DNA from: Fragilaria radians
Taxonomy: Eukaryota; Bacillariophyta; Fragilariophyceae; Fragilariales; Fragilariaceae
Assembly (NCBI GenBank): GCA_900642245.1
Contig: CAAAJI010000377.1
Location: forward strand, 11,281-48,297
Direction: 5' to 3'
Length of the DNA: 37,017 bases
Part shown: piece after piece, positions 32,772 to 37,017 of the stretch
Numbering within the stretch: position 1 is the first letter of the stretch
How the letters are laid out: every line of letters starts with the position of its first letter
Made by a program: the position numbers and the translations under genes
The notes under the pieces: generated by a model
Seen by the model: the letters and a program-made list of their open reading frames with translations, nothing else
Database searches by the model: none
Told to the model about the DNA's origin: nothing

Positions 32772-33164
32772 GGAGCGAAATATGTCAAGTATCGAAAGGA
32801 GAGAAGAGACTGGGTGAAGCGACAATGTGGAGGAGCAAAAAGAACAGTCGGTGTCGTCGGCATTGAGAGATTCCGACCGTGTACTCGTCTGTCTACTGTA
32901 CAAATTATTTGAAAAAAATTATGACGTCATTCAAATCTGAGACTGAATATCAAAACAAGTACAGTAGTACTGAATCCTCAAAGGGAAAAACTTCAGCAAT
33001 TAAACATGGTTATTTTATCGTTAGTTAGTCCTTGGAACGACCGCTTTAGTTTATTAGCTGAAGACCGAGAACAGATTTCATGTGATGGAAAAGAGTGAAG
33101 AAAGTAATCCGGTGATATTGATACACATGATTTGAGAGCTACAAGGATGACAAAATAATCAACT
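32772..33164. other. Intergenic between genes 10 and 9, copy B
   Basis: About 390 bases with no gene seen; holds the gene 10 3' UTR and gene 9 promoter. Confidence 0.45.
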
Positions 33165-34117
33165 TCAAAATTGAACGTCGCGCTTGATACCAACATTGGC
33201 ACCACTGATACTTGTTCCATCCAATGGCATGTTAACATTCGCTGTCCATGCACCATCCTCCCATTCTACATTGATGCTTTCATTTGGTTTCAAGGTCGCA
33301 GTCAAGGATGAATCATCCCCCAATGTTCGCTCCCACTCAACAGAAATATCTCCCTTATTGTTGATCGTTGGAGCAACGCGATTGCGGTCGTCCAACTTTT
33401 GTGAGATGGTCACTTCTTGGTTATCACGAGAGGCAACCAATTTGACATCGGTCTTTCCGGCCTTGTGAGCGATTTCTACTTCTTGTGCATCAGCAGAGGC
33501 AGTGAGCTTGACATCGGTACTTCCCTGGCTGTAGTTGACAACGACATCGCTGGTATCATCCTCCAAATTGAATCGTGGGTTGACCGTCACTCTAGCTCCA
33601 TTGACGTCTAGTCCCTTTGTGGCCTCAACACTACGGACATTGAATCCATTGCCGGCATTGGCGACAACACGAAGGGAAACATCGTTGGCTGAGTTCTCTG
33701 CATCAAGCTCGAGGCCCGCATTGGCAAAGTCAGTTCCAGCAACCTCAGCGCGAGCAGAGACTCCCCATCCGGAAACATCGGTACGAGCCTTACCCCAGAT
33801 TGATCGTGGAAGGGAAGCGATATCTGTTGTTGGTCTGGCGGCGGCCTCAATTCCGTAGCTAAGTTCGACATCACCAGCATTGTTGGCGGCTTCCCATTTC
33901 AAGGTTGGGTCTAGACCATCAAGACCATCGAAGTTACCGTCGCGAACCGAAATCTATGACATTAAAAATTTCGTTTCAGTATTATTAGTACAAATTAGGT
34001 TTGATCAACCCTGAATAGGATTTAATCAATGGTTAACATATTTCTTACCGAAAGTTGAGGTTTTCCAGCAGCTGCAAGACCAAGGATGGAGAGGAGAGCA
34101 AAAGCAGAAATCTTCAT
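33165..34117 (-). CDS. Secreted beta-strand-repeat protein (gene 10), copy B, complete
   Basis: Exon 1 is 34117-34049 (signal peptide MKISAFALLSILGLAAA then GKPQLS) and exon 2 is 33953-33165; the product is 285 aa. The intron is 95 bases, phase 0, after LS. The mature protein has DGLDGLDPTLKWE, WGKARTDVSGWGVSARAEV, NPRFNLEDDT, the tandem 21-residue repeat (TDVKLTASADAQEVEI and TDVKLVASRDNQEVTI) and C-terminal GIKRDVQF. The regular strand pattern suggests a beta-sheet repeat or barrel. It is divergent from near-twin gene 11 and paralogous to gene 9 downstream. No Phe at the signal-peptide cleavage site, so plastid import is not indicated. Function unknown. Confidence 0.75.
33954..34048 (-). 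other. Intron of gene 10, copy B
   Basis: Donor GTAAGAAA and acceptor GTCATAG on the minus strand, phase 0. It is the site at which copy A runs into the gap, and its position matches introns in genes 9 and 11. Confidence 0.7.
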
Positions 34118-34635
34118 TGTGATTATTTAGTATTGACGATTACTTGAATTATCCTCGGAAGAAATTTTGTGAGTTTAATTGTAATAGCTAAGGTCCTTTT
34201 GTTCAAGGTGTCAAGATGGGAAGCCTGATGTCTTCAGGAAATGAAATACGTTGGATTTCAATTTAGGGTTTTGCCTGGTATCTTCTTTGGTTCATCCCTC
34301 AGCGAATGGCAAATTCCTTTCGACCCCAGTTAATGTGTAGGAACCTAGTACAAATGTGAATTACCTGGAATTATGAACGAATCCGATTCAAAAGATCTTT
34401 TCAATATTTAATGCAGATCTCAAACTATATTTTCTGAGTACGTGGTTTCCATTTGACACCGAGTGTGACAGCTGTGACACCAAACTAGTGCATTTAGCTA
34501 AATTTATCAAGGATTAGAGTAGACTATCAAACCGAACACTACGTTACCATTTCGGGATTCGACAGTATCAAACCGAACACTACGTACAATCAATTCACAA
34601 TTTCAAATAACTCAATTTCAATCTCAAACTAAGAA
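34118..34635. promoter_or_regulatory. Bidirectional promoter region of genes 10 and 11
   Basis: 518 bases between the two divergent start codons. It contains a perfect 20-base direct repeat at 34525-34544 and 34566-34585 (41-base period), close to the gene 11 start, and TGACACC elements at 34454-34460 and 34476-34482 flanking GTGTGACAGCTGTGACA. Such repeats are candidates for transcription-factor sites; which gene they serve is not known. Confidence 0.5.
34525..34585. repeat. Perfect 20-base direct repeat, 41-base period
   Basis: TATCAAACCGAACACTACGT occurs at 34525-34544 and again at 34566-34585, separated by 21 unrelated bases. It lies 51-111 bases upstream of the gene 11 ATG. Confidence 0.9.
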
Positions 34636-35557
34636 ATGAAGTTCACCATCGTTGCTCTCCTCGCTTTAGTCTCTCTGACAGCAGCAGGAAAGCCCCAATT
34701 ATCGGTATGTTTTGAATATCTCGATGATGAATTGAGATATCTATACTTCTCCTCATTTTTTCACTCAGGTTTCTGTTCGTGACGGTCAATTTGATGGACT
34801 GGATGGATTTGACCCTACCTTGAAATGGGAAGCCGCTAACAATGCGGGTGACTTCGAATTTAGCTACGGAATTGAGGCCGCCGCCAGACCAACAACAGAC
34901 ATCGCTTCCCTTCCACGATCAATCTGGGGTAAGGCTCGTACCGATGTTTCCGGATGGGGAGTCTCTGCTCGCGCTGAGGTTGCTGGAACTGACTTTGTCA
35001 ATGCTGATCTCGAGCTTGATGCAGAGAACTCAGCCAACGATGTATCATTTCGTGTTGTCGCCAATGCTGGCAATGGATTCAATGTCCGTAGTGTTGAGGC
35101 CACAAAGGGACTAGACGTAAATGGAGCTAGAGTGACGGTCAACCCACGATTCAATTTGGAGGATGATACCAGCGATGTCGTTGTCAACTACAGCCAGGGA
35201 AGTACCGATGTCAAGCTCACTGCCTCTGCTGATGCACAAGAAGTAGAAATCGCTCACAAGGCCGGAAAGACCGATGTCAAGTTGATTGCCTCTCGTGATA
35301 ACCAAGAAGTGACCATCTCACAAAAGTTGGACGACCGCAATCGCATTGCTCCAACGATCAACAATAAGGGTGACATTTCTGTTGAGTGGGAGCGAACATT
35401 GGGGGATGATTCATCCTTGACTGCGACCTTGAAACCAAATGAAAGCATCAATGTAGAATGGGAGGATGGTGCTTGGACAGCGAATGTGAACATGCCACTG
35501 ACTGGAACAAGTATCAGTGGTGCCAATGTTGGTATCAAGCGCGACGTCCAGTTTTAG
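34636..35557 (+). CDS. Secreted beta-strand-repeat protein (gene 11), divergent twin of gene 10
   Basis: Exon 1 is 34636-34704 (signal peptide MKFTIVALLALVSLTAA then GKPQLS) and exon 2 is 34769-35557; 285 aa, with a 64-base phase-0 intron at the same place as gene 10. The last 245 residues differ from gene 10 copy B at only eight positions (for example DVELS/DFEFS, FANAGL/FVNADL and LDGTS/LTGTS), whereas the 23-residue signal exon differs at nine. The 21-residue tandem repeat and C-terminal VQF are kept. The pair forms an inverted duplication; exon 2 similarity probably reflects gene conversion. Whether copy A also has this gene cannot be seen because of the gap. Confidence 0.75.
34705..34768 (+). 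other. Intron of gene 11
   Basis: Donor GTATGT and acceptor TTTTCACTCAG; 64 bases, phase 0; unrelated in sequence to the equivalent intron of gene 10. Confidence 0.75.
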
Positions 35558-37017
35558 ATTGCAATATATATATTCCATGTAAAGTACTGCAATAAATTGT
35601 CAAATAATCTTCTTTATGATTTTTCCCCGTTAGTAACAACCTATTCTCTTCAGAGAGATATTGATAAATGCAACATCTGCATAACCAAAATTATGATAAA
35701 TGCACTAACTCCCTTACATACCAGACTTATTCTCAAGGAGTTAAATTAGCAAAAAGAGTATTGGATGTTATCAAAAACAATTCTAGATGTTCACCAGATC
35801 ACAAGACATAAAAAAGATATATTTCCTGAAATAAAACCTGAAAAAAGTATCATATCAAAGCTATTTAATCCCAAATTTGAGATTCTACAGATCATAAGGC
35901 AAATAAGGCTAGAGGGCTTTTTCTGGCAACCAACACCAAACGACTAATTCATAGTGCTTATACAAACATAGCAAAGGGCAATCACAAGAGACTATAAGCT
36001 GAATTTGTTTTGGCCTTCTCCACAGAGCATTATGTGTATTTACAATAATTGAATGATTACTTCAAAGCTTAATAATCAAAACTTTATAAAAAGCGCGTGT
36101 GATTCATTATCATCTAAACATTAGAGACCGTTGGTTAGTATCATATAAAGTTTACGAACTACAAAGCAAAAGCAATTCTCATCTTCAGTTATTGTTGTTC
36201 TAGACAAGCTAACATTTCTGACATCTATATCATCTAGAATGGCATGTACTAATAGCACTTTACATCTCCAATTGCTTGTACAAAGTTAAACCCCTTGCAT
36301 GAATCACTTTCTAGATAAATACAATGTGCAGAACTATAAACTTAAAGTGTTATCTTCTAGGAGTCTAGAATATAGTGGATTTACCCCCCAAGATTGTACA
36401 TGAAGGATATGCTTTGGGATTATATGGTTGCTTATCATGCATTGTAAAGTCAATGATCATATCCTCAATGATATGAGCAGCCTTGACAAATAAATGTAAG
36501 GGCTTATTTTTTTGATAAGGTGCACTTAAGTCATTAGTACTCAAACGGCACATACTTGGTGAAAGTGATCCATGATTATCATTATTACTTGCATTTTTCC
36601 AAACAATCTCTAGTAGTACTATTTGTTTTGCGTCATGAGATGCTACAAAGTATGCAGTTATGAGCAGATTTGAAGCAAGTTAATAGATGGGAAACAATCA
36701 TGAAAAGTAAGACACACAGGTGAAAAGGCGACCGTATGATTATAGAAAAGGTGACAGAGATTTAGTTGATGTATTGGGCAACATGTAGAATTAGTTGCTC
36801 TCTGTGATGTTTTTGAAGTAGGTTGTAAAAAGGAAAAACTGAAATTAACTATCTAGTCAATTTGGCCTTCCCTATATGTTCACTGTGTGATTTCATTCCT
36901 TCCCAAGGACTTTCAAATATTCATTCCTGGATTGAGGATAATTTGTGGTATCGTGAAATAGTTAAAGAAGTTAAGGGTTGAGTTTTTGGGGTCATCTTTT
37001 TATGTATGTTTCATCTA
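35558..37017. other. AT-rich region without a recognised gene
   Basis: About 1.46 kb to the window end with no counterpart elsewhere in the window. On the minus strand the frame is open for about 105 codons (about 36680 to 36365), including ITAYFVASHDAKQIVLLEIVW. It has no early ATG and only faintly recalls the RNase H end of Copia-type retroelements. A second short frame at 35765-35947 on the plus strand is unrecognised. Decayed mobile DNA is possible but unproven. Confidence 0.4.

Noticed and set aside
1..37017. CRISPR arrays, phage or bacterial operon structure.
   Set aside because: No regularly spaced repeats; genes have introns and eukaryotic products.

Overview
The window is eukaryotic nuclear DNA, most likely from a diatom or related alga with a secondary (red-lineage) plastid. 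The evidence is compact protein genes, short GT-AG introns (mostly 64-95 bases, 177-248 in one gene), mitochondrial and nuclear-pore genes, and a transporter whose N-terminus has a signal peptide followed by an A|F cleavage site and a transit-like stretch, as in diatom plastid presequences. No rRNA, convincing tRNA, CRISPR or prokaryotic operon is present.

Layout: the same block of ten genes appears twice in direct order. Copy A runs from 1 to 17780 and copy B from 17801 to about 34117, separated by 20 N at 17781-17800. Gene order in each copy is: (1) plastid-targeted EamA/DMT transporter (+); (2) succinate dehydrogenase membrane anchor SDHD (+); (3) and (4) two related secretory-pathway proteins of unknown function (-,-); (5) Gfo/Idh/MocA-family oxidoreductase with a 14-base microexon (+); (6) nucleoporin Nup85 (+); (7) single-pass membrane protein (-); (8) Golgi-type GT64/exostosin-like protein (+); (9) and (10) two related secreted beta-strand-rich proteins (-,-). 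Coding sequence differs by few residues between copies, while intergenic DNA carries many substitutions and indels, including roughly 1 kb of extra sequence in A near 8340-9740 and about 0.8 kb in B near 27994-28828. Copy A alone has the 5' part of gene 1. Copy B alone has the first exon of gene 10 and the DNA beyond it. This fits either two divergent haplotypes joined in tandem by an assembler, or a true tandem duplication whose junction lies in the N gap.

Right of copy B, gene 10 faces a divergently transcribed near-twin (gene 11, 34636-35557) across a 518-base shared promoter region with a 20-base direct repeat. The second exons of genes 10 and 11 are almost identical while their signal-peptide exons and flanks differ strongly, which suggests gene conversion between inverted paralogues. 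The last 1.4 kb (35558-37017) is AT-rich with no recognisable gene.

The genes do not form one pathway. The least described content is two lineage-specific secretory families (genes 3/4 and genes 9/10/11), a GT64-like protein that appears to have lost its catalytic acidic motifs, and the doubled architecture itself. All exon boundaries are inferred by reading frame, GT-AG sites and agreement between the two copies.
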